This document shows positions 16,419 to 24,704 of a stretch of 39,945 bases of DNA, one piece after another. This stretch comes from an uncultured Lachnospiraceae bacterium (GTDB taxonomy: Bacteria > Bacillota > Clostridia > Lachnospirales > Lachnospiraceae), in NCBI GenBank assembly GCA_948473115.1, contig CAOKWI010000041.1, positions 1 to 39,945 on the forward strand, in the 5' to 3' direction. A program made the translations under genes and the position numbers. How positions within the stretch are numbered: position 1 is the first letter of the stretch; each line of letters starts with the position of its first letter. A model generated the notes under the pieces. It was not told the DNA's origin and made no database searches. It was given only the letters and a program-made list of their open reading frames with translations.

Positions 16419-16462
16419 AAAAAACAAATGGGTGTGGTAATCCATTTGTTTTTTTGTATAAT
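16419..16462 (+). promoter_or_regulatory. galK promoter -10 next to a 13-bp inverted repeat
   Basis: AAAAAACAAATGG (16419-16431) and its exact complement (16442-16454) flank a 10-nt centre. A perfect TATAAT follows at 16457-16462. The -35 position falls in the centre of the repeat and is weak (TGGTAA). Since galK is inducible in most bacteria, the repeat is a reasonable operator. The flanking A and T tracts also let it act as a weak terminator. A TTGACA at 16408-16413 has no matching -10. Confidence 0.5.
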
Positions 16463-16491
16463 AGAAATAGAACCATGGAAATTGCGGGGCG

Positions 16492-16508
16492 GCCTCCATG
16501 GTGGAGGC
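16492..16508 (+). promoter_or_regulatory. Short GC-rich hairpin in the galK leader
   Basis: GCCTCCA and TGGAGGC pair around TGG, 41 nt before the galK start. The 3' arm contains TGGAGG, a ribosome-site-like sequence, now far from any start. Its function is unknown. Confidence 0.3.
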
Positions 16509-16549
16509 ACAAGAATATTTTGTATCGTCGGATACGGATAGGAGAGGGT

Positions 16550-17713
16550 ATGAAAGACATTATTTTAAAGAAGTTTGTGGAAGTGTTTGGGGATGCGGGG
16601 GATGCAAGAGCCTATTTTGCACCGGGGCGTGTGAATCTGATCGGAGAACATACCGACTATAACGGCGGTCATGTGTTTCCCTGTGCGCTGACCATCGGTA
16701 CTTATGGGGTGGCCAGAAGGAGGACGGACAATAAGCTGAGATTCTTTTCCATGAATTTCGAGCGGCTGGGTGTGATTGAATCCTCCCTGGAGGAGCTGGT
16801 TCCCTCCCAGGGAGCGGGATGGACGAACTATCCCAAGGGTGTGATGTGGGCATTTGGGGAAAAGGGCATGAAGATTCCCTGCGGCATGGATCTGCTGTTG
16901 AACGGAAACATTCCCAACGGTTCAGGGCTATCCTCCTCTGCTTCCGTGGAGGTGCTGACGGGTCATATTTTAAGAGACTTTTTCGGTTTCGATGTGAGCA
17001 ACCAGGATCTGGCGCTGATCGGTCAGTACGCGGAGAACCATTTTAACAAGGTCAACTGCGGTATCATGGATCAGTTTGCCATTGCCATGGGAAAGGCGGA
17101 TCACGCTATTTTTCTGGACACGGCAGACCTGTCCTATGAGTATGCGCCTATCGCCTTAAAGGGAGCGAAGATCGTCATTGCGTGCAGCAACAAAAAGCGT
17201 GGACTGGGAGATTCCAAGTATAATGAACGCCGCAGCGAGTGCGAGGCGGCGCTGGCGGAGTTAAAGCAGGTTACGGAGATCGATTCCCTGGGCGATCTGG
17301 ACGAGGAGGCTTTTGAGAAATACAAGTCTGCCATCCAGGATGAGGTGCGCGTGAGAAGGGCGAAGCACGCCGTATATGAGAATCAGCGCACCATCCGGGC
17401 GGTGAAGGCTTTGAAGGCCAATGACGTGGAGCAGTTCGGCCAGCTGATGAACGCCTCCCATGTGTCCTTGAGGGATGACTATGAGGTAACGGGTGTGGAA
17501 CTGGATACCCTGGTGGAAGAGGCGTGGAAGATTGACGGCGTCATTGGTTCCCGCATGACAGGGGCAGGTTTCGGCGGTTGTACGGTCAGCATTGTGAAGG
17601 ATGAGGCCATCGATACCTTTATTGAAAAGGTAGGAACAGCATATAAGGAGAAAATCGGATACGCGGCGGACTTCTATGTGGTAGAGATCGGGGACGGCCC
17701 CAGGAGCCTGTAA
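16550..17713 (+). CDS. galK: Galactokinase
   Basis: GalK phosphorylates alpha-D-galactose to galactose-1-phosphate in the cytoplasm, the first committed Leloir step. The 387-residue length is normal. The galactokinase signature GRVNLIGEHTDYNGGH is at residues 26-41 and includes the catalytic Arg27. The ATP loop IPNGSGLSSSASVEV, CGIMDQF with the catalytic Asp, and the third GHMP motif GSRMTGAGFGGCTV near the C-terminus are all present. The start is the ATG at 16550 behind AGGAG; an upstream in-frame extension covers the promoter. galT follows after one small gene. No galE or galactose transporter is in the window, so the pathway is completed elsewhere. Confidence 0.97.
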   Translation: MKDIILKKFVEVFGDAGDARAYFAPGRVNLIGEHTDYNGGHVFPCALTIGTYGVARRRTDNKLRFFSMNFERLGVIESSLEELVPSQGAGWTNYPKGVMWAFGEKGMKIPCGMDLLLNGNIPNGSGLSSSASVEVLTGHILRDFFGFDVSNQDLALIGQYAENHFNKVNCGIMDQFAIAMGKADHAIFLDTADLSYEYAPIALKGAKIVIACSNKKRGLGDSKYNERRSECEAALAELKQVTEIDSLGDLDEEAFEKYKSAIQDEVRVRRAKHAVYENQRTIRAVKALKANDVEQFGQLMNASHVSLRDDYEVTGVELDTLVEEAWKIDGVIGSRMTGAGFGGCTVSIVKDEAIDTFIEKVGTAYKEKIGYAADFYVVEIGDGPRSL

Positions 17714-17759
17714 ACGAATCGATTATGTATGATAAAATGACAGAAAGGGAGAAATTAAT

Positions 17760-18122
17760 ATGAGTGTGGAATTGAATTTCTGGAAATATAAAGAGGGAGT
17801 TATGCACGATGATGAAAGGATTTACAGGCAGGCGTGTTGTGACGGCGAGTTGGTTGCAGAGCTGGAAAGCCTTCCTGTAGATGAGATCCTTGACAAGATC
17901 GCGTCTGCTTTTTCTGATTGGACTGTTCGGAATAAGAGAGATTATGAGAAAGAGGGCAGGGGCGCCTTTGAAGTTTTTACAACCTCACAGATCGTAAGGT
18001 TTGACTGCTATAGTATGCAGGAAGCCGATATGAACTCTCTTATGGATCTTCTAATTGATTTTGGCTGCCCATTGTATGACCCGCAAATAGAAACAAGATT
18101 TGACGGATGGACAGATAGATAG
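17760..18122 (+). CDS. Conserved-looking small protein between galK and galT, function unknown
   Basis: This 120-residue soluble protein has AAAGGGAG 8 nt before its ATG and balanced codon use, so it is likely real. It begins VELNFWKYKEGVMHDDERIY and contains LVAELESLPVDEILDKIASA. It ends with FDCYSMQEADMNSLMDLLID and FGCPLYDPQIETRFDGW. The alternating helix and strand pattern suggests one small alpha/beta domain. I have seen similar short proteins in Firmicutes but cannot name a function. It lies in the gal operon orientation, 46 nt after galK. The gene after it is preceded by a coding-like fragment, so it may have been inserted between the gal genes. Confidence 0.7.
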   Translation: MSVELNFWKYKEGVMHDDERIYRQACCDGELVAELESLPVDEILDKIASAFSDWTVRNKRDYEKEGRGAFEVFTTSQIVRFDCYSMQEADMNSLMDLLIDFGCPLYDPQIETRFDGWTDR

Positions 18123-18135
18123 TAGATTTCCTGTA

Positions 18136-18201
18136 ATGATTTATGCTGGCACAATACTCACGGTAAATTTCATTGACCGTGAACATAAAATGATATGGAA
18201 A
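18136..18201 (+). pseudogene. Coding-like fragment upstream of galT, copy 1 of a repeated element
   Basis: Bases 18162-18182 match 21056-21076 at 20 of 21 positions. Read in the galT frame the fragment gives TVNFIDREHKMIW; the other copy gives MVNFFDREYKYI. Differences are synonymous or conservative, which suggests two decayed copies of the 5' end of one gene rather than a promoter element. The parent gene is not recognised with confidence. Confidence 0.45.
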
Positions 18202-18225
18202 CGGAAGAAAGGAGAGGGTGCGGAT

Positions 18226-19725
18226 ATGATTCAGACAGATATCAGAAAATTAGTCGCTTACGGTGTACAGACAGGTCTGGTGCCGGAGGAGGATGTGATT
18301 TTTACGACCAACAGGCTTTTGGAGCTATTTGGCCTGGAGGAACTGGAGGAGGCTTCGGGCGAAGCTTCCATGAGCGTGGAGGAACTGGAGGAGGTGCTTC
18401 ACAGCATGTGCGATTATGCTGTGGAGCAGGGAATGATTGAGGACAGTATCGTGTACCGTGATCTGTTCGACACGAAGATCATGGGCATGCTGATGCCCCG
18501 GCCCAGCGAGGTAATACATAAATTCCGCCATCTGTATGAAAAGGAATCCCCGGAGGCGGCTACGGATTATTACTATAAACTCAGCAGAGACTCTGATTAC
18601 ATCCGCAGATACCGTATCTGTAAGGATATGAAGTGGGTCGCGCCCACAAAGTACGGTGATCTGGATATCACCATCAATCTTTCCAAGCCGGAGAAGGATC
18701 CCAAGGCCATCGCGGCGGCGAAGAACGCAAAGCAGTCGGGATATCCCAAGTGCCTGCTTTGCAGGGAGAACGAGGGCTATGCGGGACGCGTCAACCATCC
18801 TGCCAGACAGAACCACAGGATCATTCCCGTGACCATCAACGGCAGCCAGTGGGGCTTCCAGTACTCACCCTATGTATATTATAATGAGCATTGCATTGTA
18901 TTCAATTCCCAGCATACGCCCATGAAGATCGAACACGCTGCGTTCTGCAAGCTGTTCGACTTTGTAAAGCAGTTTCCTCACTATTTTGTGGGATCCAATG
19001 CCGACCTGCCCATTGTGGGCGGCTCTATCTTAAGCCATGACCACTTCCAGGGCGGGCATTATGAGTTTGCCATGGCAAAAGCGCCTGTGGAGAGGACGTT
19101 TACCGTGAAGGGATTTGAGGACGTGGCAGCAGGCGTGGTGAACTGGCCTATGTCGGTGATCCGTTTGAGCGGCATTGACACGGAACGCATCATTGCCCTG
19201 GCGGACGTGATCCTGGAGAAATGGAGAGGTTATACGGATGAAGCCGCCTTTATCTATGCGGAGACGGACGGGGAGCCTCACAATACCATCACTCCCATCG
19301 CCAGGAAGCGGGGAGATAACTATGAACTGGATCTGGTGCTGCGCAATAATATCACCACAGAGGAGCATCCCCTGGGTGTATACCATCCCCATGCAAAGCT
19401 GCACCACATCAAGAAAGAGAACATCGGACTGATCGAGGTCATGGGTCTTGCAGTGCTTCCCGCCCGCTTAAAGAGTGAGATGGCGAAGCTGAAGGACGCC
19501 ATTCTCGCGGGAAGCGACCTTCGCCAGGACGAAGAACTTGCGAAGCACGCCGACTGGGTGGAGGAATTTTCTCCCAAATATGAGAAAATAGATGCTTCCA
19601 ACATTGACGGCATCATTGAGAAGGAGATCGGCCTGGTATTCATGGAAGTGCTGGAGGACGCGGGAGTCTATAAGAGGACGCAGGAGGGCCAGGCGGCGTT
19701 TGACCGGTTTCTGGAAAGCCTGTAA
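18226..19725 (+). CDS. galT: Galactose-1-phosphate uridylyltransferase (Firmicutes-type, GalT2)
   Basis: GalT transfers UMP from UDP-glucose to galactose-1-phosphate, giving UDP-galactose and glucose-1-phosphate. At 499 residues it is the long class found in Lactobacillales and Clostridia, not the roughly 350-residue E. coli type. Recognisable parts are TDIRKLVAYGVQTGLVPEED at the N-terminus, KCLLCRENEGYAGRVNHPAR, QWGFQYSPYVYYNEHCIVF and GGSILSHDHFQGGHYEFAMA in the middle with the His-rich active-site region. HPLGVYHPHAKLHHIKKENI lies further on. I chose the ATG at 18226 behind GGAGAGGG; the frame continues upstream into an unrelated fragment. A terminator follows. The neighbouring galK supports the assignment. 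Confidence 0.97.
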   Translation: MIQTDIRKLVAYGVQTGLVPEEDVIFTTNRLLELFGLEELEEASGEASMSVEELEEVLHSMCDYAVEQGMIEDSIVYRDLFDTKIMGMLMPRPSEVIHKFRHLYEKESPEAATDYYYKLSRDSDYIRRYRICKDMKWVAPTKYGDLDITINLSKPEKDPKAIAAAKNAKQSGYPKCLLCRENEGYAGRVNHPARQNHRIIPVTINGSQWGFQYSPYVYYNEHCIVFNSQHTPMKIEHAAFCKLFDFVKQFPHYFVGSNADLPIVGGSILSHDHFQGGHYEFAMAKAPVERTFTVKGFEDVAAGVVNWPMSVIRLSGIDTERIIALADVILEKWRGYTDEAAFIYAETDGEPHNTITPIARKRGDNYELDLVLRNNITTEEHPLGVYHPHAKLHHIKKENIGLIEVMGLAVLPARLKSEMAKLKDAILAGSDLRQDEELAKHADWVEEFSPKYEKIDASNIDGIIEKEIGLVFMEVLEDAGVYKRTQEGQAAFDRFLESL

Positions 19726-19802
19726 AAATGTTAGAAGCAATTCTGATTCATATTTAGCAATTTCTGTTCACGGCAAAGGTTATCTGGTAAAAAGAAGCAT
19801 AT

Positions 19803-19834
19803 AATCCCACGAAATTGTGATATTTCGTGGGATT
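19803..19834 (+). terminator. Terminator hairpin after galT
   Basis: A perfect 13-bp stem (19803-19815 with 19822-19834) encloses a 6-nt loop, about 80 nt after the galT stop. The T-tract is short. The convergent Rpn gene ends at 19870, so the hairpin may serve both directions. Confidence 0.7.
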
Positions 19835-19869
19835 TGATCTTGGTTCAAAAAGAATTCTGCCGTGTAAGG

Positions 19870-20808
19870 CTACACAGGCTGTTTTCCGTATTTTTTCAGG
19901 CAGTTCCTCGCCTCTTCAAGGGACAGCCCAATCTTTTTCTGGATTTTCTGTAGGATTGTCTCATCATCCAATCCGTCCTCCCGCCCCAGTTCAATGAGCA
20001 TCTTTGCCTGTCCCTGCTGTATACCCTGACGCATCCACTTCTCGGATTCTGTTTCAATGATAGTCCCGCCCATGACCTTCACCAGCCTTTCTTCGTTTTG
20101 GTTCCCGTTTGTGATGTGTGTAATAATAGTATTTACAAATCCCATAAGATCTATCAATTCTGCATCGGACAGTTCGCCTGCTTCCCGTAGCCGCAGTAAC
20201 TCATCCCTGAAGTAGGTCAGATCACTGATAACATGGTCTATCCCTCCCTTCGCCAGTATTTCCTTTTCGTACCTTGCCACATAGAAAGGGATATATGGAA
20301 ACAGTCTATTTTCAACAATGCTTTCCTTTGAGAACTGTTCCAGGATCACATTGTCGGATTCGTAGGTTACCGTCTGTCCGTCCGGGAACGTGAACGTGAC
20401 GGACGTTTTTGGTGGTGTGTTATCCGACCTTTTGATGTAGATGATGGTAAATGCCGGCATTGGGATGACAGCATGGCCGATATCCCATAGGGCAGACTGT
20501 CTTGCAGTGATGAAGGCATACTCGGCGATCCTGATTGCCATGGAATTATCCTGGTAACTCTGGCATTCCAGTAAATAGGTCTCATTTCCAATCCGCAGCA
20601 GGAGATCCGAGATCTGCTCCTCTATTTCGACGCTGCCGTCCGTTGTCTCATTTTTGGTCAGGTATCCCTCGGAGGGCAGCACCGATATCTCCGTATCCAG
20701 AGGGTAGTTTTTTCCGAACGTGATATTGATTACGGGAATGAACAGCCTTTTATGTCTGCTTTTCATGGTCTTGAACACGTTGTCGTAATCCGGTGTCTTT
20801 TTCTGCAT
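19870..20808 (-). CDS. Rpn-family recombination-promoting nuclease (PD-(D/E)XK transposase-like)
   Basis: Rpn proteins are DNA nucleases related to PD-(D/E)XK enzymes; E. coli members stimulate RecA-independent recombination. The 312-residue protein opens with YDNVFKTMKSRHKRLFIPVI and has the nuclease core QISDLLLRIGNETYLLECQS (Asp and Glu-x-Gln positions). RIAEYAFITARQ and AFTIIYIKRSDNTP follow, then helical regions. The C-terminal part MRQGIQQGQAKMLIELGRED is a tail typical of Lachnospiraceae copies. It is single, with its own strong promoter, and is not flanked by inverted repeats, so it is not an intact mobile element. The start at 20808 is the family start. Confidence 0.88.
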   Translation of the reverse strand: MQKKTPDYDNVFKTMKSRHKRLFIPVINITFGKNYPLDTEISVLPSEGYLTKNETTDGSVEIEEQISDLLLRIGNETYLLECQSYQDNSMAIRIAEYAFITARQSALWDIGHAVIPMPAFTIIYIKRSDNTPPKTSVTFTFPDGQTVTYESDNVILEQFSKESIVENRLFPYIPFYVARYEKEILAKGGIDHVISDLTYFRDELLRLREAGELSDAELIDLMGFVNTIITHITNGNQNEERLVKVMGGTIIETESEKWMRQGIQQGQAKMLIELGREDGLDDETILQKIQKKIGLSLEEARNCLKKYGKQPV

Positions 20809-20864
20809 ATTGTCATCCTTTCAGGGGACAGAATCACCTCTTTCCGCGAAATCGTCTTTACATT

Positions 20865-20893
20865 ATTATACCGTGTCTGTTGTATCCTGACAA
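20865..20893 (-). promoter_or_regulatory. Strong promoter of the Rpn gene
   Basis: On the minus strand TTGTCA (20893-20888), exactly 17 nt and a perfect TATAAT (20870-20865). The start codon lies 57 nt downstream of the -10. Confidence 0.75.
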
Positions 20894-21017
20894 TAACCAA
20901 AAGGTGTATCTCCTGTGAACTGTTACTGTGAACTCCAACTGTACCAAATAAACAGGTATGAAAAATGCCTGCCATGTGGTACAATGATTCTGTCAGTCGA
21001 TAAAGCTGACTGATACC

Positions 21018-21054
21018 TGGAATCCTTGCTGGCGGGCAGCAAAGAAGGTTTCCA
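21018..21054 (+). promoter_or_regulatory. Long imperfect hairpin upstream of the radical SAM gene
   Basis: TGGAA, CCTT and GCTG on the left pair with CAGC, AAGG and TTCCA on the right around a GCGGG loop. There is one T-T mismatch and a right-side bulge. The right arm contains GAAGG and runs into the ATG of a 16-codon ORF, so it could hide that ribosome site. A smaller hairpin (TCAGTC/GACTGA) precedes it. Confidence 0.4.
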
Positions 21055-21104
21055 TGGTAAATTTCTTTGACCGTGAGTATAAATATATCGCGACAGGAAA
21101 ATAA
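21054..21104 (+). pseudogene. 16-codon ORF, copy 2 of the repeated gene-start fragment
   Basis: An ATG at 21054 with AAGAAGG 5 nt upstream starts MVNFFDREYKYIATGK and then stops at 21102-21104. The first 12 residues match the fragment before galT. With start codon and ribosome site kept, this looks like the preserved 5' end of a gene whose remainder has been lost. It could instead be a leader peptide for the radical SAM gene 38 nt downstream. Confidence 0.4.
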
Positions 21105-21142
21105 GGAACAGATTCATCCGGGATGCCGGAAAGGAATACGAT

Positions 21143-22876
21143 TTGAAATTTTTGCTGACAGCCATCAACGCAAAATACATACACTCCAACCCCGCCATAT
21201 ACAGCCTGCGCGCTTATGCGGGGGAGGAGCTGCGGCAATCGATAGAGCTTGCAGAGTACACCATTAACCAGCCGGTGCAGGAGATCCTGGCGGACATTTA
21301 TTGCCGGAAGCCTGATGCCATCGGCTTTTCCTGCTATATCTGGAATTGGTGCATGGTGCAGGAACTGCTGGCGGAATTACCGAAGGTGCTGCCTGACACG
21401 CAGATCTGGCTGGGAGGTCCGGAGGTATCCTATGATGCGGATAAGCTTTTGGAAAAATTCCCCTGTGTAAAAGGTATTATGGTGGGAGAGGGAGAGACTG
21501 TCTTCCGGGAATTGATGGCGTATTATGTCTGTTTGGGAGTAGCGCAAGTACCCGCCTCCTCCATAACGGCGCCGGCGCACCTGGAGGATGTGCCGGGACT
21601 CTGTCTCAGAAGCGGCTACACCCGGCCGCAGGCGCCGGCGGATTTAAGTGCGATTCCTTTTTTGTATGAGGATCTGACGCCTTTTACCAACAGGATCATT
21701 TACTATGAGACAAGCAGAGGCTGCCCTTTCAGGTGCAGTTACTGTCTGTCGTCCATTGATAAGACGGTTCGTTTCCGCGATATAAATACAGTGAAAAGGG
21801 AACTTCGGTTCTTTCTGGACCATCAGGTAAAGCAGGTGAAGTTTGTGGATCGAACCTTTAACTGTAAGCGGGAACACGCCATGGAAATATGGCAGTACAT
21901 TTACGAACATGACAACGGTGTCACGAACTTTCACTTTGAGATTTCCGCGGATATCCTGCGGGAGGAGGAGATTGTGCTTTTGAATCAGCTGCGTCCGGGG
22001 CTGGCACAGCTGGAGATCGGCGTGCAGACCGTAAATCCTGAAACGCTGCGGGCAATCTGCCGGAATATGGACATTGACAGGCTGGAAGCCAATGTGGCGG
22101 CGATCCGCAGAGGCAGAAACGTTCATCTGCATCTGGATCTGATCGCGGGTCTGCCCTATGAGGACTACGGCAGTTTCAGGCATTCTTTTGACAGGGTGTA
22201 CCGCATGAAGCCGGAACAGCTGCAGCTGGGCTTCCTGAAAGTATTGAAGGGCTCCCTGATGCATAAAATGGCAGAGGAATACAGAATCTATTATCTGGAC
22301 AACCCGCCCTATGAAGTGCTCTATACAAGGTGGCTGTCCTATGAGGATGTGCTCCGGCTGAAAGGGATTGAGGAAATGGTGGAGCTGTATTATAACAGCA
22401 GCCAGTTTACGCACACCCTGCCTGTGCTGGAGACCGCGTTTGAAAGTCCCTTTGCCATGTTTGAAGCCCTGGCGGATTTTTACAGGGAAAAGGGCTATTT
22501 CACGAACAGCCCTGCCAGAGCCTACCGGTATCAGGTTTTGCTGGAATTTGCCGGCCGGTATGACGAAACCAGGGAGCAGGTATACAGGGAACTTCTGACC
22601 TATGATTTGTACCTGCGGGAGAACCTGAAAAGCAGGCCTGACTTTACAAAGGACCTGACATCCTATAAGGACAGGATCAGGGAATTCCTTCGAATGGCAA
22701 ACCGACAGAGAAGCCTGACTCATATAGAGCCATTTCAGTACCCGGTCTGGGATGTGGAAGCGGTAAATGCCGGAGAAAAAAATGAGGAAGACGAATTTGT
22801 GCTTTTTGATTATACGATGCGCAACCCGCTCACATATGAGGCGGCGGCAGAAATAATGAATTTGGAGGTTAAATGA
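21143..22876 (+). CDS. B12-binding-domain radical SAM protein (DUF4080 type)
   Basis: The 577-residue protein has a cobalamin-binding-like N-terminal domain (residues about 1-130: MKFLLTAINAKYIHSNPAIY, IGFSCYIWNW, IWLGGPEVSYD, IMVGEGETVF). The radical SAM core follows with SRGCPFRCSYC, whose Cys194, Cys198 and Cys201 hold the 4Fe-4S cluster. VKFVDRTFNCKREHAMEIW, LEIGVQTVNPETLRAI and LHLDLIAGLPYEDY also match. The C-terminal 200 residues match the DUF4080 tail of similar clostridial proteins. The B12 fold lacks an obvious DxHxxG, so cobalamin binding is uncertain. The substrate is unknown; relatives methylate or rearrange unreactive carbons. The start is TTG with GGAAAGGAA 6 nt upstream. The GNAT gene begins 1 nt after its stop. 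Confidence 0.9.
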   Translation: MKFLLTAINAKYIHSNPAIYSLRAYAGEELRQSIELAEYTINQPVQEILADIYCRKPDAIGFSCYIWNWCMVQELLAELPKVLPDTQIWLGGPEVSYDADKLLEKFPCVKGIMVGEGETVFRELMAYYVCLGVAQVPASSITAPAHLEDVPGLCLRSGYTRPQAPADLSAIPFLYEDLTPFTNRIIYYETSRGCPFRCSYCLSSIDKTVRFRDINTVKRELRFFLDHQVKQVKFVDRTFNCKREHAMEIWQYIYEHDNGVTNFHFEISADILREEEIVLLNQLRPGLAQLEIGVQTVNPETLRAICRNMDIDRLEANVAAIRRGRNVHLHLDLIAGLPYEDYGSFRHSFDRVYRMKPEQLQLGFLKVLKGSLMHKMAEEYRIYYLDNPPYEVLYTRWLSYEDVLRLKGIEEMVELYYNSSQFTHTLPVLETAFESPFAMFEALADFYREKGYFTNSPARAYRYQVLLEFAGRYDETREQVYRELLTYDLYLRENLKSRPDFTKDLTSYKDRIREFLRMANRQRSLTHIEPFQYPVWDVEAVNAGEKNEEDEFVLFDYTMRNPLTYEAAAEIMNLEVK

Positions 22877-22877
22877 T

Positions 22878-23294
22878 ATGGTGATTCGGATCGGAACAGA
22901 AAAGGACAAGGAGTGGATTCTGGAAAAATACCCATATACTTCCGCTGTGATACGTCAGGGCGGCAGTTTGGTGGTCGCATGTGAACAGGAGGAAATAGCG
23001 GGCTTTTCCTGGTCGTTCAGGAGGGATATCCCGATTGCAGTCGGTAAAACAGAAGATTTTATCAATGTCATTGAAGTCTTTGACGAAGGACACAGATGCA
23101 AGGGCATTGCCAGCATGATTGTCCAAAAGTGCATAGAAGTGGCAAGGGAAAACGGAAGCTATCAGGTAAGGGCATATTGTGATGCAAATAATATTCCGTC
23201 GCATATGCTTTGGGTGAAAAACGGTTTTTCGGTGTCACCTGTCAAAATGGATAATGGCCAGATTGCTGGCTCGTATGTCGCTTACGTGCTTTAA
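22878..23294 (+). CDS. GNAT-family N-acetyltransferase
   Basis: The 138-residue protein has the GNAT fold. VIRIGTEKDKEWILEKY begins the N-terminal strand and helix, and FINVIEVFDEGHRCKGIASM is the acetyl-CoA site (Gln/Arg-x-x-Gly-x-Gly/Ala variant RCKGIA). QVRAYCDANNIPSHMLWVKN is the C-terminal helix and strand. It transfers an acetyl group from acetyl-CoA to an amine whose identity is unknown. GGAGG lies in the last codons of the radical SAM gene and the two genes are 1 nt apart, so translation is coupled and the enzymes may act on one pathway. A terminator follows. Confidence 0.85.
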   Translation: MVIRIGTEKDKEWILEKYPYTSAVIRQGGSLVVACEQEEIAGFSWSFRRDIPIAVGKTEDFINVIEVFDEGHRCKGIASMIVQKCIEVARENGSYQVRAYCDANNIPSHMLWVKNGFSVSPVKMDNGQIAGSYVAYVL

Positions 23295-23323
23295 TACAGG
23301 ACAGGAGTAAGGCTGCAAATAAG

Positions 23324-23366
23324 AAACTGCTGTAATCCCCACAAATACTGGAATTACAGCAGTTTT
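23324..23366 (+). terminator. Terminator after the radical SAM/GNAT pair
   Basis: A perfect 13-bp stem (23324-23336 with 23353-23365) encloses a 16-nt loop and ends in four T. The minus-strand lipoprotein gene ends at 23422, so it may work both ways. Confidence 0.7.
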
Positions 23367-23421
23367 ACATGCCGTGCTTATTATGTGTTGTCTGTCAGCC
23401 GGGAATTCCCTTCCGGCGAAA

Positions 23422-24660
23422 TCACATGATGTCTAAAAGGATGTTGTCAATTTCCTCCCACTCGTCACTTTCCAAAATGCCCTCGGAATAATTCAGAAAA
23501 TACCATTTGGAGGTCGGTTCCTGAAGCTGTGTCTCCTCCACTCTGTCCCTGATTGCGTCCAGAACGATTTCCGCAAAGACCTGATCTATCTCCGCAACCT
23601 GGCTTTCGGAAAGGCTGTCTGCGTCAACCCCTGCGTATCTGCTCTGTAATTCGCTGACTGCCTGGTCGAGGTCGTCATCTATCAGGTCAATATAATCCGT
23701 GGGATAAAGATCAATGTCCAGCCTTCCATGCTCTCCCGTGACAGACACTTCTGTAATCTCCCACTTGATCTTGGAGAGAACCTGACGGGCGATTTCCCTG
23801 AATTCCTCAACAGTCGCTTCCTCGAGCGCTTCCTCGTCTATGCCCGCATAATAGATGAGGTAGGAAGCATAATAGTTTACCTCATACTCATATAAGGCTT
23901 CCGCCTCCTCCTGCGTGCTGAAATGATTCTCCACATACTCGCTGAAGTCGCCGTGGAAGGCTGATTTCAATGAAGAATCAATATACCTTCTACAGCCATC
24001 TTCCCCGCTGGCATTTTCATAAAACTCCGCCCATTCCGAGGTGGAATTGATCTGAAAGCTCACAGCTGAAAACGGATCAATGGTATAGTCGTTGTCAAAT
24101 GCGTCCAGCTCTATCTGGCATTCCCAGTTATCCTCCGTTGTATAATTATAAAAGGCCTTAAAGAAACCGTTGCCCGATTCATCAGCATCGGGATCCCCAT
24201 AGGCGGCGCGAATGTCAGCCGGTTTGCTGCTTTTATTGATGCCTGAGGGTAACACAAATTTTAAATCCTGGGTTGTGGAGATATACAAATATGAAACAAG
24301 GCATTCTTCGGGCTTTGCGTCTTTGTCAGAAATATTGAGGACGCGGACTCTCACATATTCGTCGTTTTCGTTAAAGAGTTCAAATTCGGTGGACTCATAT
24401 CCCGATTCCAGCTTAAAGCTGTCCTTATTATCGTAGCTGTTGGAAATATGCCATCCCCTGCCCAGCCAGTCAGACAACAGCATTGGGAAGGTATAGACCT
24501 CTCCCTCCAGGACAAATTCGCCGCTTCTGATCTCCCCGCCCAGTTGGGCTGCACCTTCTTCGATCCATTTGTCCTTCTGAAAGATGTCTCCATTCAGTCC
24601 GCAGGCCGTCATCTGAAGGCATAACACCGCACATAAAACCATCAAAAGCATTTTTTTCAT
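23422..24660 (-). CDS. Lipoprotein of unknown function
   Basis: The 412-residue protein begins MKKMLLMVLCAVLCLQMTAC, a clear lipoprotein signal with lipobox MTAC. The next region is beta-rich (ELGGEIRSG-like stretch, FVLEGEVYTFPMLLSDWLGR, WHISNSYDNKDSF) and contains LPSGINKSSKPADIRAAYGD, a segment seen in clostridial lipoproteins that read as SmpA-like beta domains. The C-terminal part, from about 210, is helical (FYENASGEDGCRRYIDSSLK, FSTQEEAEALYEYEVNYYAS) and ends in acidic helices. The start is the ATG at 24660, 9 nt from AAGGAG; two earlier in-frame starts are badly spaced or lie inside the upstream element. A MITE-like element sits directly upstream and could supply or disturb its promoter. 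Confidence 0.75.
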   Translation of the reverse strand: MKKMLLMVLCAVLCLQMTACGLNGDIFQKDKWIEEGAAQLGGEIRSGEFVLEGEVYTFPMLLSDWLGRGWHISNSYDNKDSFKLESGYESTEFELFNENDEYVRVRVLNISDKDAKPEECLVSYLYISTTQDLKFVLPSGINKSSKPADIRAAYGDPDADESGNGFFKAFYNYTTEDNWECQIELDAFDNDYTIDPFSAVSFQINSTSEWAEFYENASGEDGCRRYIDSSLKSAFHGDFSEYVENHFSTQEEAEALYEYEVNYYASYLIYYAGIDEEALEEATVEEFREIARQVLSKIKWEITEVSVTGEHGRLDIDLYPTDYIDLIDDDLDQAVSELQSRYAGVDADSLSESQVAEIDQVFAEIVLDAIRDRVEETQLQEPTSKWYFLNYSEGILESDEWEEIDNILLDIM

Positions 24661-24704
24661 TTCCATCTTCTCCTTTTCTTTTTCATTATAGTTATCCGGA
24701 CTGT

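Noticed and set aside
19870..20808. Rpn gene as an intact insertion sequence
   Set aside because: No inverted ends or target duplication were found around it, and it has a normal chromosomal-type promoter.
21644..22909. 421-codon minus-strand open frame across the radical SAM gene
   Set aside because: Antisense shadow of a gene with intact motifs; no ribosome site or recognisable domain.
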